Assembly: GCA_947176055.1 (NCBI GenBank)
Contig: CAMWPE010000009.1
Coordinates: forward strand, 1 to 22,550
Direction: 5' to 3'
Source of the DNA: an uncultured Desulfovibrio sp.
GTDB taxonomy: Bacteria > Desulfobacterota > Desulfovibrionia > Desulfovibrionales > Desulfovibrionaceae
Length of the DNA stretch: 22,550 nucleotides
Made by a program: the position numbers and the translations under genes. Positions 7,439-15,179 of this stretch are shown here, piece after piece; position 1 is the stretch's first letter, and every line of letters begins with the position of its first letter. The notes under the pieces were generated by a model. The model ran no database searches, was not told the origin of the DNA, and was given only the letters and a program-made list of their open reading frames with translations.

Positions 7439-8398
7439 CTAGCGCGAATTATGGATTTTTTCGTCCATGATTTCCTTGACGATTTTATCCAGACCGGCGA
7501 GATCCGGCTTGGCGACCTGATGATCCGCTCCGACCTTTATGCCTTTGGCTTTTAAGGCTTCGGTAAAGAGGGAGGAAAAGAGCACGACCGGCAGATTGTG
7601 AAGCGCCGGATTTTCCCTGATCTTTGACGTGAGCGCGTGTCCGTCCATTTCGGGCATTTCTATATCGGAGATGACAAGATCCACAATTTCCGATATGCCG
7701 TCCTGATCCAGATTATGTCCCGACTGGCTCTGGGCGAGATTGGAAAGATATTCCCAGGCTTCGCGACCGTTGCTGGCTGTGGTTACCTGATATCCGGATT
7801 TTTCCAGGAACGATTTGACGATCTTGCGCAGGGAGCTGGAATCGTCGGCCAGCAACAGTCGCACTGGCTCCGGAATGGGAGCTATATTCGACGGCTCCAT
7901 TTTCGACATATCGAGGGAGCTGTCCATACTGGCGAGGATCTTCTCCATATCCAGGATAAAAACGACTTTTTCATTTATTTTCAGGATGCCCGTAATGCTG
8001 TCGCGCGAAAACGACTGCACGTACTTGTTCGGAGGTTCGATCCTGTCCCAGGCAAGACGGTGGATACTGGCTACGGACGATACCAAAAACGCGGCTTTCA
8101 CGCCGCTAAATTCCGTAATCAGAGCCTTGTCGGCGGCGCTTTCGACCATATCCTTCCCCAGCCACGCCGCCAGATTGATTAAAGGCATCACTTTGCCGCG
8201 CAGATTGAAGGTGCCAATCATGGCCGGATTTTGAGAGCCGGGCATTTTGGTGACATTGGGCAACCGGATAATTTCCAGCACTTTAGCCACATTTATGGCG
8301 TAATGTCCCTGATAGAGGGATCCGTCCGGCAGACGCTCGTCAATAATAAACTCGATGATTTCCAGCTCGTTATTGCTTAAGAGGGGATTCATGCTCAT
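7439..8398 (-). CDS. cheV: Chemotaxis coupling protein CheV (CheW-receiver fusion)
   Basis: 319 residues in two domains. Residues about 14-165 are a CheW-like coupling domain, with VAKVLEIIRLPNVTKMPG, the GTFNLRGKVMPLINLAAWL core and FILDMEKIL at its end. Residues about 178-315 are a response-regulator receiver with LLADDSSS (acidic pair 185-186), phospho-acceptor Asp245 in LVISDIEMPEMDG, and Lys297 in QVAKPD. All receiver active-site residues are present, so phosphorylation by CheA is expected to tune receptor-kinase coupling. The start ATGA overlaps the nth stop by four bases, so translation is coupled to a DNA-repair gene. No other che gene is in view. Confidence 0.95.
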   Translation of the reverse strand: MSMNPLLSNNELEIIEFIIDERLPDGSLYQGHYAINVAKVLEIIRLPNVTKMPGSQNPAMIGTFNLRGKVMPLINLAAWLGKDMVESAADKALITEFSGVKAAFLVSSVASIHRLAWDRIEPPNKYVQSFSRDSITGILKINEKVVFILDMEKILASMDSSLDMSKMEPSNIAPIPEPVRLLLADDSSSLRKIVKSFLEKSGYQVTTASNGREAWEYLSNLAQSQSGHNLDQDGISEIVDLVISDIEMPEMDGHALTSKIRENPALHNLPVVLFSSLFTEALKAKGIKVGADHQVAKPDLAGLDKIVKEIMDEKIHNSR

Positions 8399-9093
8399 TG
8401 GCGAATCCTTTTGGCGCCTTTGCGGGGACTTTTTGGCGGCTCGCGTTTTGGACAGACGGACTCAAACTCGCATTGGCCGCAGGCCGGTTTGCGGGCGTCG
8501 CATACGTCGCGGCCAAACTGGACAAGCATATGATTGACATTGCCCCATTCCTCGCGGGGAAAAATAGCCGTTAGATCCTTTTCTATCGCGTCCGGCTCGG
8601 TGTTCGCGCTCAAGCCCAGCCGGAAAGACAATCGTTTTACATGCGTGTCCACAGCCATGCCGGCGTTAATTCCGTACGCGGCGAAGAGGACGCAATTGGC
8701 CGTCTTGCGCGCCACGCCGGGAAGTTTTATCAATTCTTCCATGCTGTCCGGAACGATTCCGCCATGCTTCTCGTTTATGATTTGCGCGCAACCGAGCAGA
8801 TTCTTCGCTTTGTTATGAAAAAAACCCGTAGGCCGGATCACTTCTTCTATTTCGTCCAGCGCCGCGCTGGCGAGTTCCTCCGGTCCGGGCCATCTGGCGA
8901 AAAAGGCCGGCGTAACTGTATTGACGCGGGCGTCTGTGCACTGCGCGGCGAGAATTACCGCCGTCAGCAATTCCCAGGGCGACCGGAAAGTCAGGAGCGT
9001 GCCGGGAGCAGGGTAACGCTTTTTCAACCCCGCGAGAACCAGACGCGCCTGGTCAAACGAATCTATAGACATTTTTTGAGTATGCCAGATCAT
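8395..9093 (-). CDS. nth: Endonuclease III
   Basis: 232 residues. Endonuclease III removes oxidised pyrimidines from DNA and cleaves at abasic sites. The helix-hairpin-helix LPGVARKTANCVL carries the catalytic Lys130, and VDTHVKR carries Asp149. The iron-sulfur cluster motif C-x6-C-x2-C-x5-C is complete at Cys198, 205, 208 and 214. The N-terminal SPWELLTAVILAAQCTDA stretch is also typical. The start at 9093 has no ribosome binding site; an ATG at 9072 (MSIDSF) would fit normal family length better. The C-terminus has a basic tail rich in Lys, Arg and Pro. First gene of nth-cheV-fliR; a purine-binding HhH enzyme of the MutY type is excluded by length. Confidence 0.95.
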   Translation of the reverse strand: MIWHTQKMSIDSFDQARLVLAGLKKRYPAPGTLLTFRSPWELLTAVILAAQCTDARVNTVTPAFFARWPGPEELASAALDEIEEVIRPTGFFHNKAKNLLGCAQIINEKHGGIVPDSMEELIKLPGVARKTANCVLFAAYGINAGMAVDTHVKRLSFRLGLSANTEPDAIEKDLTAIFPREEWGNVNHMLVQFGRDVCDARKPACGQCEFESVCPKREPPKSPRKGAKRIRQ

Positions 9094-9252
9094 TAAATAC
9101 GGCGCAACAGTCCCCGGCGCGCGGGCGTATCAAATCCCATCCGCCGCGACTCTTTGTCGACCGCTGGTATGAATTAGCTCATTCGCGTCCCGCTGATTAG
9201 TAAAAATAGAATTATTATTTACCGGTCGTATCGCCGCTGTTCGGAGGAAATC

Positions 9253-9762
9253 GTGAAACTGGAAAGAGTCCTGATAATAGGTCGCTCCGGCTCAGGAAAA
9301 AGCTTTTTCGCGAGAAAACTGGCGCGGTTGACCGGCTTGCCCCTATTTTACCTGGACATGATCTGGCATCGCCCGGATAGGAGGACTGTTCCCAGGGAGG
9401 AATTTGACGCCAGACTGGAAAAAATTCTAGCGCTGGAGCGCTGGATTATCGATGGCAATTTTCAACGAACCCTGGCCCGCAGGCTGGAGCGTTGCCAGGT
9501 CGTATTTTTTTTCGAAATTCCGCTGGAGGATTCCCTGGCCGGAGTCGAAAGCAGGCTCGGCAAAAAGCGACCGGATATGCCCTGGATAGAGCATGAATTT
9601 GATGAGGATTTCAAACGCTGGATAATCAATTTTGACAAGGACGTCGCTCCGCGAATGCGGGAAACCGTCGCCCGCTCGAATCGGGAGATAATCCTGTTTA
9701 AAAGCCGCGCGGAGGCGGACGCCTGGTTAAAAGAATACAAGGAAGCCGGACGACCCGTTTAG
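9253..9762 (+). CDS. Small P-loop nucleotide kinase-like protein (FlaR/topology-modulation type)
   Basis: 169 residues. RVLIIGRSGSGKSFFARKLA holds a Walker A motif at residues 10-17, and LTGLPLFYLDMIWHRPD, then WIIDGNF, are the family signatures of the adenylate-kinase-like group often named DNA topology modulation protein or FlaR. The substrate is not known for this group. It is smaller than adenylate kinase and lacks its lid domain. The start is a GTG at 9253 with an excellent GGAGGAAA at 9243-9250, better than most sites in this window. It is a single gene; I see no clear terminator after it. Confidence 0.83.
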   Translation: MKLERVLIIGRSGSGKSFFARKLARLTGLPLFYLDMIWHRPDRRTVPREEFDARLEKILALERWIIDGNFQRTLARRLERCQVVFFFEIPLEDSLAGVESRLGKKRPDMPWIEHEFDEDFKRWIINFDKDVAPRMRETVARSNREIILFKSRAEADAWLKEYKEAGRPV

Positions 9763-10127
9763 TTATTGGTTAATGGAATAAGTTTACAAGCTATAATAAA
9801 CGACTTCGAGCCGCGCGTTTTGGAGCGATCCCAGAAATAACCGCTTCCGCTTCATGTCGACGGATCGCCGCATTAACATAAAACGAAACCGACTCTCATA
9901 CAGCAAATTATGTTTGGAGATATCCCTTGCCGCGGAAGCATAGCAACAGTGGGACATTTTGTCGCCCGTCTTGGCGCGCCTCTTCGCTCGTCAAACGGCA
10001 AGCGCGGATATGCTACAAGATTGATTTCGAATAACGGGGCGGACGCTCGCGCCGCGAGAAACTCTCGTCGCAAGCCGATTATTTCCTTTCCGAACCGCTA
10101 AAAAAAGTTGTCAATGATTTCCTCCTA
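9763..10127. other. 365-bp stretch without a convincing gene
   Basis: Open frames on both strands cover parts of 9873-10101 but neither has a ribosome binding site, a recognisable domain or support from codon pattern. A TATAAT at 9795-9800 lacks a partner box. No tRNA, tmRNA, SRP RNA or RNase P core motif was seen. It may hold the remains of an old gene or an unrecognised small RNA. Confidence 0.4.
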
Positions 10128-10514
10128 TTAATATAACCGCAAAATTTTCCCGGCTATAACCAGGATCGGAGCATTGCCCGCATTATTGGAGGAATTGGCG
10201 CTGTATTTGGGTTTGACCTTCGCGCCGTCAATTACCCAGGTATTGGACCCGTTGGCTCCGTATTTTGGTTTTAATTCCTTGCCGTCATAGACCCGGGTAT
10301 TGGAGCCGGACGCGCCGTATTTCGGCTTGATTTCCCGGCCGTCGAATATCCAGGTGTTCGATCCGTTGGAGCCGTATTTAGGTTTTAGCTCGCGCCCGTC
10401 TCAGACCCAGCCCGATATTTCCTTCCCATTCCAGGGAAGTTTTTCCTCGGCGAAAGCCTTCGCTGGAAAGGACAAGAAAATCAAAAGCGCGGTCAGAATC
10501 GTCAATTTCAGCAT
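10128..10514 (-). pseudogene. Exported PKYG-repeat protein broken by an in-frame TGA
   Basis: From the ATG at 10514 one frame of 128 codons runs to TAA at 10128-10130, interrupted only by TGA at 10401-10403 (codon 38). The start has a strong GGGGAGG. Residues 1-22 are a signal peptide (MLKLTILTALLIFLSFPAKA). After the TGA come four tandem units of about 19 residues: DGRELKPKYGSNGSNTWIF, DGREIKPKYGASGSNTRVY, DGKELKPKYGANGSNTWVI, and DGAKVKPKYSANSSN leading to the end motif NAPILVIAGKILRLY. This matches a family of small exported repeat proteins of unknown role. The TGA falls where a Trp or other aromatic residue precedes DG, so a single TGG to TGA change explains it. No ATG or GTG start follows for the 3' part. 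Sequencing error, read-through or selenocysteine cannot be excluded from sequence alone. Confidence 0.75.
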
Positions 10515-10718
10515 GGTTCGCGCCTCCCCTAGCGATCTCTTGCGACCAGTATAAATTTTACTCCGGACAAATTTTATAATTGATTTTTTAAAACGCAAAC
10601 GGATTAATTATCCATCGCAAGATGAGGCGGAAAAATTGTGCGAATAATCTCGCGGCGGTCCCGCGACACGGGCTTCCCTGAGGCCTATTTACGGCGGAAT
10701 TATTTAATTATATAAAGC

Positions 10719-10737
10719 CTGATACTTTTTCTATCAG
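10719..10737. promoter_or_regulatory. Small dyad just upstream of ilvD
   Basis: CTGATA and TATCAG form a perfect 6-bp inverted repeat around CTTTTTC, 16 bases before the ilvD start. It could be an operator or a leader hairpin. The GAGG ribosome binding site lies at 10743-10746. No leader peptide or T-box element was seen in the 239 bases between the repeat gene and ilvD. Confidence 0.3.
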
Positions 10738-10753
10738 CTATAGAGGACTGGCC

Positions 10754-12436
10754 ATGAAGGATCAGGTTAGCGGAAAAATGAAAAAAGGCGTCGAAAAGGC
10801 TCCCCATCGTTCCCTGCTTCGCGCCCTGGGATTGACGGATGAAGAAATCGGGCGCCCTTTCGTAGGGATTGTCAATTCAGCCAACGAAGTCGTGCCCGGC
10901 CATATGAAGCTGGACGATATTGCGGAAGCCGTTAAAGCCGGCGTCCGCATGGCCGGAGGAACTCCCCTGGAATTTCCCGCCATCGCGGTGTGCGACGGCC
11001 TGGCCATGAATCACGAAGGAATGCGTTTTTCGCTTCCATCCCGCGAATATATCGCCGATTCCATCGAAATAATGGCCCGCGCTCACGCTTTCGACGCGCT
11101 GGTTTTTATTCCCAATTGCGATAAATCCGTGCCAGGCATGCTCATGGCCATGCTTCGCCTGAATCTGCCTTCGATCCTCGTTTCCGGCGGACCGATGTTG
11201 CCCGGAGTACTGGGCAAGGATAAAAAAGGCGATCTCATCACCGTTTTCGAGGCCGTTGGCAAAGTAAGTTCCGGACAGATGACGCCCGAGGCCCTGGCCG
11301 TTCTGGAAGATAAAGCCTGCCCGGGTTGCGGCTCCTGCGCCGGTATGTTCACAGCCAATTCCATGAATTGTCTCGCGGAAACCCTGGGCGTGGCCCTCCC
11401 CGGCAACGGAACAATACCCGCTGTCGATTCCGCGCGTCTGCGTCTGGCGAAAACCGCCGGAATGAAAGTTATGGAGTTGCTGGAAAAATACATCCTTCCC
11501 CGCGATATTGTCACACCAAAAGCGGTGGCCAACGCAATCGCCGTCGATATGGCGCTCGGGTGCTCGTCCAACACTGTCCTGCATCTGCCCGCGATCTTCG
11601 GCGAGGCCGAATTAAACATCGGTCTGGAGCTATTTGACGATATTAGCCGCAAAAGCCCAAATCTGTGCAAACTTTCGCCAGCCGGAAAACATTTCATGGT
11701 CGATTTGGAGCGGGCGGGCGGCATCCCCGCCGTCATGGCCGAACTCGCCAAAGCGGGACTTATCTATACGGATTGCATGACGGTTACCGGCGAAACAGTA
11801 GGCCAAAACCTGAAAAATCTGGACGCTCGCATTCTCGACGAAGAAGTCATCCGGACTCTTGACAACGCTTATTCCAGGGAAGGCGGAATAGCCATATTGC
11901 GCGGTTCGCTGGCTCCGGACGGCGCTGTCGTAAAGCAGTCCGCGGTCGCGCCCGAGATGATGAAACGCTCCGTAAAGGCCAGGGTTTTTAATTCGGAAGA
12001 AGACGCCATGGCCGCGATCATGGCGGGAGACATTAAACCCAGCGACGGCGTCGTCATCCGTTACGAAGGCCCCAGAGGCGGACCGGGCATGCGCGAAATG
12101 CTGTCTCCCACCGCGGCCATCACCGGCTCCGGGCTTGGGAAAGACGTGGCCCTTTTGACCGACGGGCGCTTTTCCGGCGGCACGAATGGCGCGGCCATCG
12201 GCCATATTTCTCCGGAAGCCGCCGACGGCGGCGTCATCGGCCTGGTCAAGGACGGCGATATCATCGAAATCGACATTCCCGGCCGGAGACTCGATCTAAA
12301 AGTTTCGCCCGAAGAGCTGGAAAAACGTCGCGAAAACTCCCGGCCTGTCGAAAAAACCGTCGCGAGTCCCGTGTTGCGTCGCTACGCTAAAAATATCAGC
12401 TCCGCCGCATCCGGCGCGCGCTATAAAGACGATTAA
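10754..12436 (+). CDS. ilvD: Dihydroxy-acid dehydratase
   Basis: 560 residues, full length. IlvD converts dihydroxy-acids to keto-acids in valine, isoleucine and pantothenate synthesis, using an iron-sulfur cluster. Cluster cysteines are Cys122 in PNCDKSVPGM and Cys195 in CPGCGSCAGMF. The third cysteine found in [2Fe-2S] enzymes (TPCN) is replaced by Gly49 in VVPGHM, a pattern associated with the [4Fe-4S], oxygen-sensitive type; that class assignment is inference. Other signatures are GRFSGGTNGAAIGH and GPRGGPGMREML near the C-terminus. The sugar-acid dehydratase Edd is less likely given length and motifs. It opens the plus-strand run; the next gene starts seven bases after its stop. Confidence 0.95.
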   Translation: MKDQVSGKMKKGVEKAPHRSLLRALGLTDEEIGRPFVGIVNSANEVVPGHMKLDDIAEAVKAGVRMAGGTPLEFPAIAVCDGLAMNHEGMRFSLPSREYIADSIEIMARAHAFDALVFIPNCDKSVPGMLMAMLRLNLPSILVSGGPMLPGVLGKDKKGDLITVFEAVGKVSSGQMTPEALAVLEDKACPGCGSCAGMFTANSMNCLAETLGVALPGNGTIPAVDSARLRLAKTAGMKVMELLEKYILPRDIVTPKAVANAIAVDMALGCSSNTVLHLPAIFGEAELNIGLELFDDISRKSPNLCKLSPAGKHFMVDLERAGGIPAVMAELAKAGLIYTDCMTVTGETVGQNLKNLDARILDEEVIRTLDNAYSREGGIAILRGSLAPDGAVVKQSAVAPEMMKRSVKARVFNSEEDAMAAIMAGDIKPSDGVVIRYEGPRGGPGMREMLSPTAAITGSGLGKDVALLTDGRFSGGTNGAAIGHISPEAADGGVIGLVKDGDIIEIDIPGRRLDLKVSPEELEKRRENSRPVEKTVASPVLRRYAKNISSAASGARYKDD

Positions 12437-12443
12437 ACGGCTC

Positions 12444-14522
12444 ATGGCCTCCACCCCAGCCTACCCGTCGCCAGGATGCGTCGTCGAATATCTCGAGGAT
12501 AATTCGGTTCGCGCCGCCATTGTTCTGGAAGAATCCGGCGGTCGGTTGCGTCTGCTCCTGCCTTCGCGCAAGGAAATAAAATTGGCGCAAAACCGGATTC
12601 TTCCCTGGCTCGGGCCGCAATATCCGCCTTCGTTAAGCCGCGAGGAATACGTAAAAATCCTCGAAGAGCGCGGGGACAAGCGCAAGACCCTGACTCAGGA
12701 AATAGACGTCGGCGCCATCTGGGAAATGACCCAGGGCGAAGTCAATAACGCCGAAACGTCATTTTTCGCCGAGCTCCTCCAGTCCGATCCGGACGCGGAT
12801 CAAATCGCCGCCGCGGGCAGGGCTCTGCTCGAATGCAAGACGCGTTTCCGTTTCCAACCTCCGTTTTTCAATGTTTACGACGCGGAAACCGTAGAAAAAA
12901 GGGAGCGCGAGCAAAAGGCCAGAGAGGAAAGGGAAGCCCTTATTTCCGGAGGCTCTAATTTTTTGCGACATCTGTGGGAGGTCGCCTCGCGCAAAAAGGC
13001 GTTTGATGCCCGCTTTGAGCCTGACGCCGCTCTCGCGACGCGACTCGAAAAGCTCCTCCGCGATCGCATGATAAATCCCGACACTACGGAAGACGACGCG
13101 CTATGGCAAATGGTGGGCAAATCCCTGCCAGAAGCGCCACATCTGCCCCTGCAACTATTGATCGCCTGGGGCAAACTGCCCAGGCACTATAATTTCTGGC
13201 TGGATCGCGCCGGTTACGAAATCGGCGACGACTGGTGGAAGGCCGAGAAAAAAGAAGTGGACGAGTTGGCCGCCTTTTATCGCGCTCCGGCGGAATTGCC
13301 ATTCATCGATAAACCATTTGTAAGCGTCGACGGCGCCAGCACAAAGGACATTGACGACGCTTTTCATGTGGAAGCCTCCGAAGACGGCTGGACGGTGTCC
13401 GTAGCCCTGGCCAATCCGGCCCTGCGCTGGCCATTTGGCGACGAGCTGGATAAAAAAGTCCTTCGCCGGGCCACAAGCGTGTATCTGCCGGAAGGCGATC
13501 TGCATATGTTGCCGGAAATACTGGGCGAAAACGCCTTCTCGCTCATGGCCAACGAACCCAGACCCGCATTCTGTCTGAATATGAAAGTGGCGCCCAATGG
13601 CGAAATCATCGATTTCCGTCCCGAATACGGAATCGTAAAGCTGGCGGCCAATTTGACTTACGACGACGTCGAAGCCGCTCTGAACGGCGATGCCTCGAAC
13701 TCCGCGTCGCCATTCGCGAACAAACTCATCGAAGCCGGCAAAATGGCGCTCGTCCGGGAAAAATACCGGATCGACAACGGCGCCATCATCATGCGCAAAG
13801 CGGAAAGCAAAATTCTTCTTAATGAGCGGGACGGCGAGATAATCGTCGAGCTGGAACCGGAAGCGCCCAACGAAAACGCCGTTCGCATTGTTTCGGAACT
13901 TATGGTCGCGGTCAGCTCGGAGTTCGCAAAATGGGCCGGGGAAAACGAAATCCCCGTCATTTATAGGACGCAGAACGTAACCGTGCCCCGCGAGTTCGCC
14001 GGAATCTGGGATAAACCGGATGATATCGCCCGGATAATGCGCTCCCTGACTCACTCAATTCTGGAAATAGTCCCGCGCCCGCACGCCGCCCTTGGCGCTC
14101 CGGCGTATTCGCCCGTTACTTCCCCCATCCGCCGTTACGCAGATCTGATAAACGAAGCGCAGGCTTTGCATTTTCTCGACCGCGGCTTCCCGCGCTGGAA
14201 CGAAGGCGAACTGGAACAACTTCTCGACACATTTTCGCCCAGTCTGGAAGGAGCGTCACAGGCGCAAAGATTCCGTCCTCGCTATTGGCGCCTCTGGCAT
14301 ATGCGGCAACAGGGCGAAAAAAAATGGTGGCCAGGCGTGATTACGGAAGAAAACGATAATTTCGTCGTCGTAAGCATTCCCGACGCGGGTCTAATCCTCC
14401 GCGGGCGGCGGGCTCTTTTTGACGAGCGCGCGTTGCCAGGCATGCCGACGCGGGTTCGCGTAGGGAAAGTAAATCCTTTATATAACGAAATTCATATTCT
14501 TGAGGCGTCGCCCCTGGATTGA
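12444..14522 (+). CDS. RNase II/R (RNB) family exoribonuclease
   Basis: 692 residues. The catalytic RNB domain (about 285-600) holds VSVDGASTKDIDDAFHVE with the metal-binding acidic residues Asp296, Asp302, Asp304 and Asp305, and later SPIRRYADLINEA (about 560-572), which supplies the RNA-contacting Arg pair. The C-terminal 90 residues form an S1-like strand-rich region. The N-terminal 200 residues differ from enteric RNase II: a beta-rich start (PGCVVEYLEDNSVRAAIVLE), a helical region, and a highly charged helix near 145-165. This resembles the RNase II form known from cyanobacteria and Deinococcus rather than RNase R. The enzyme is expected to degrade RNA 3' to 5'. It starts seven bases after ilvD without a strong ribosome binding site, so coupling to ilvD is likely. 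Confidence 0.87.
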   Translation: MASTPAYPSPGCVVEYLEDNSVRAAIVLEESGGRLRLLLPSRKEIKLAQNRILPWLGPQYPPSLSREEYVKILEERGDKRKTLTQEIDVGAIWEMTQGEVNNAETSFFAELLQSDPDADQIAAAGRALLECKTRFRFQPPFFNVYDAETVEKREREQKAREEREALISGGSNFLRHLWEVASRKKAFDARFEPDAALATRLEKLLRDRMINPDTTEDDALWQMVGKSLPEAPHLPLQLLIAWGKLPRHYNFWLDRAGYEIGDDWWKAEKKEVDELAAFYRAPAELPFIDKPFVSVDGASTKDIDDAFHVEASEDGWTVSVALANPALRWPFGDELDKKVLRRATSVYLPEGDLHMLPEILGENAFSLMANEPRPAFCLNMKVAPNGEIIDFRPEYGIVKLAANLTYDDVEAALNGDASNSASPFANKLIEAGKMALVREKYRIDNGAIIMRKAESKILLNERDGEIIVELEPEAPNENAVRIVSELMVAVSSEFAKWAGENEIPVIYRTQNVTVPREFAGIWDKPDDIARIMRSLTHSILEIVPRPHAALGAPAYSPVTSPIRRYADLINEAQALHFLDRGFPRWNEGELEQLLDTFSPSLEGASQAQRFRPRYWRLWHMRQQGEKKWWPGVITEENDNFVVVSIPDAGLILRGRRALFDERALPGMPTRVRVGKVNPLYNEIHILEASPLD

Positions 14523-14546
14523 GCCGGGATAAACGCGGGAGACACA

Positions 14547-15179
14547 ATGATTCTTGGGCAATTTTTATGGGTTTTAGGATGTTATTTCGTTGGCTCGATT
14601 CCTTTCGGACTTGTCATAGCGAAAACTTGTTGTCATGTGGATCCCCGGACCGCCGGAAGCAAAAGCATCGGAGCGACCAATGTGTCCCGTCTCTGCGGCT
14701 TTCCCTACGGCCTTCTCACCCTCGCCTGCGACGTTGCAAAAGGCGCTCTGCCCGTATGGGGAGCGTTGTGGCTTGACGGCCAGGATTATCCTTTTGTCAG
14801 TCTCGCGGCTTTCGCCTGCGTTCTCGGGCATGTTTTTTCCTGTTTCCTGGGATTCCGGGGGGGCAAGGCTGTCGCCGTAACCATCGGCGTGTTTATTCCG
14901 CTCGCTTTCGAGGCCTTGCTTGGAGCCTGCGCTCTCTGCATGCTGGTGATCTGGCGAACGCGCTTCGTTAGTCTTGGCTCAATGACTTTCGCCGCGTCGT
15001 TGCCTCTCATCCTCATATTTGTCGATAAATGGCAATGGGTCCCCCTCGCGGTATGCGTCGCCGTAATAATTTTCTGGCGACACCTCGATAATCTAAAGAG
15101 GTTGCGCGCGGGCGAGGAAAAACCCTGGCTGAAAAGTCGGCGTACGGTAGAGCCTGGCCAGGGAGGAGAGGCGAAATGA
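14547..15179 (+). CDS. plsY: Glycerol-3-phosphate acyltransferase PlsY
   Basis: 210 residues, with about five membrane helices. PlsY transfers the acyl group of acyl-phosphate to glycerol-3-phosphate, the first step of phospholipid synthesis. All three catalytic loops are visible: GSIPFG (16-21), DPRTAGSKSIGATNV with the Gly-Ser-x-x-x-Gly-Ala-Thr-Asn core, and GHVFSCFLGFRGGKAVA (about 94-110). GGGAG lies a few bases before the ATG at 14547. The last four bases overlap the thrC start (ATGA). The C-terminal tail beyond the last helix is hydrophilic. Confidence 0.96.
   Translation: MILGQFLWVLGCYFVGSIPFGLVIAKTCCHVDPRTAGSKSIGATNVSRLCGFPYGLLTLACDVAKGALPVWGALWLDGQDYPFVSLAAFACVLGHVFSCFLGFRGGKAVAVTIGVFIPLAFEALLGACALCMLVIWRTRFVSLGSMTFAASLPLILIFVDKWQWVPLAVCVAVIIFWRHLDNLKRLRAGEEKPWLKSRRTVEPGQGGEAK

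Noticed and set aside
9072..9087. TGGCAT on the minus strand before nth, resembling a sigma-54 -24 element
   Set aside because: The -12 position reads CAAAA instead of TTGC, so the second half of the promoter is missing.
9795..9800. TATAAT box after the P-loop gene
   Set aside because: There is no -35 partner at 16-18 bases and no gene downstream on that strand for nearly 1 kb.
9873..10101. Two opposing open frames in the long gap
   Set aside because: Neither has a ribosome binding site or family likeness; both have Arg/Pro-rich compositions typical of shadow frames.
10401..10598. Longer 65-residue reading of the repeat gene starting at 10598
   Set aside because: The ATG at 10514 has a strong GGGGAGG and opens directly with the signal peptide; the extra 28 residues are basic and unlike a signal N-terminus.
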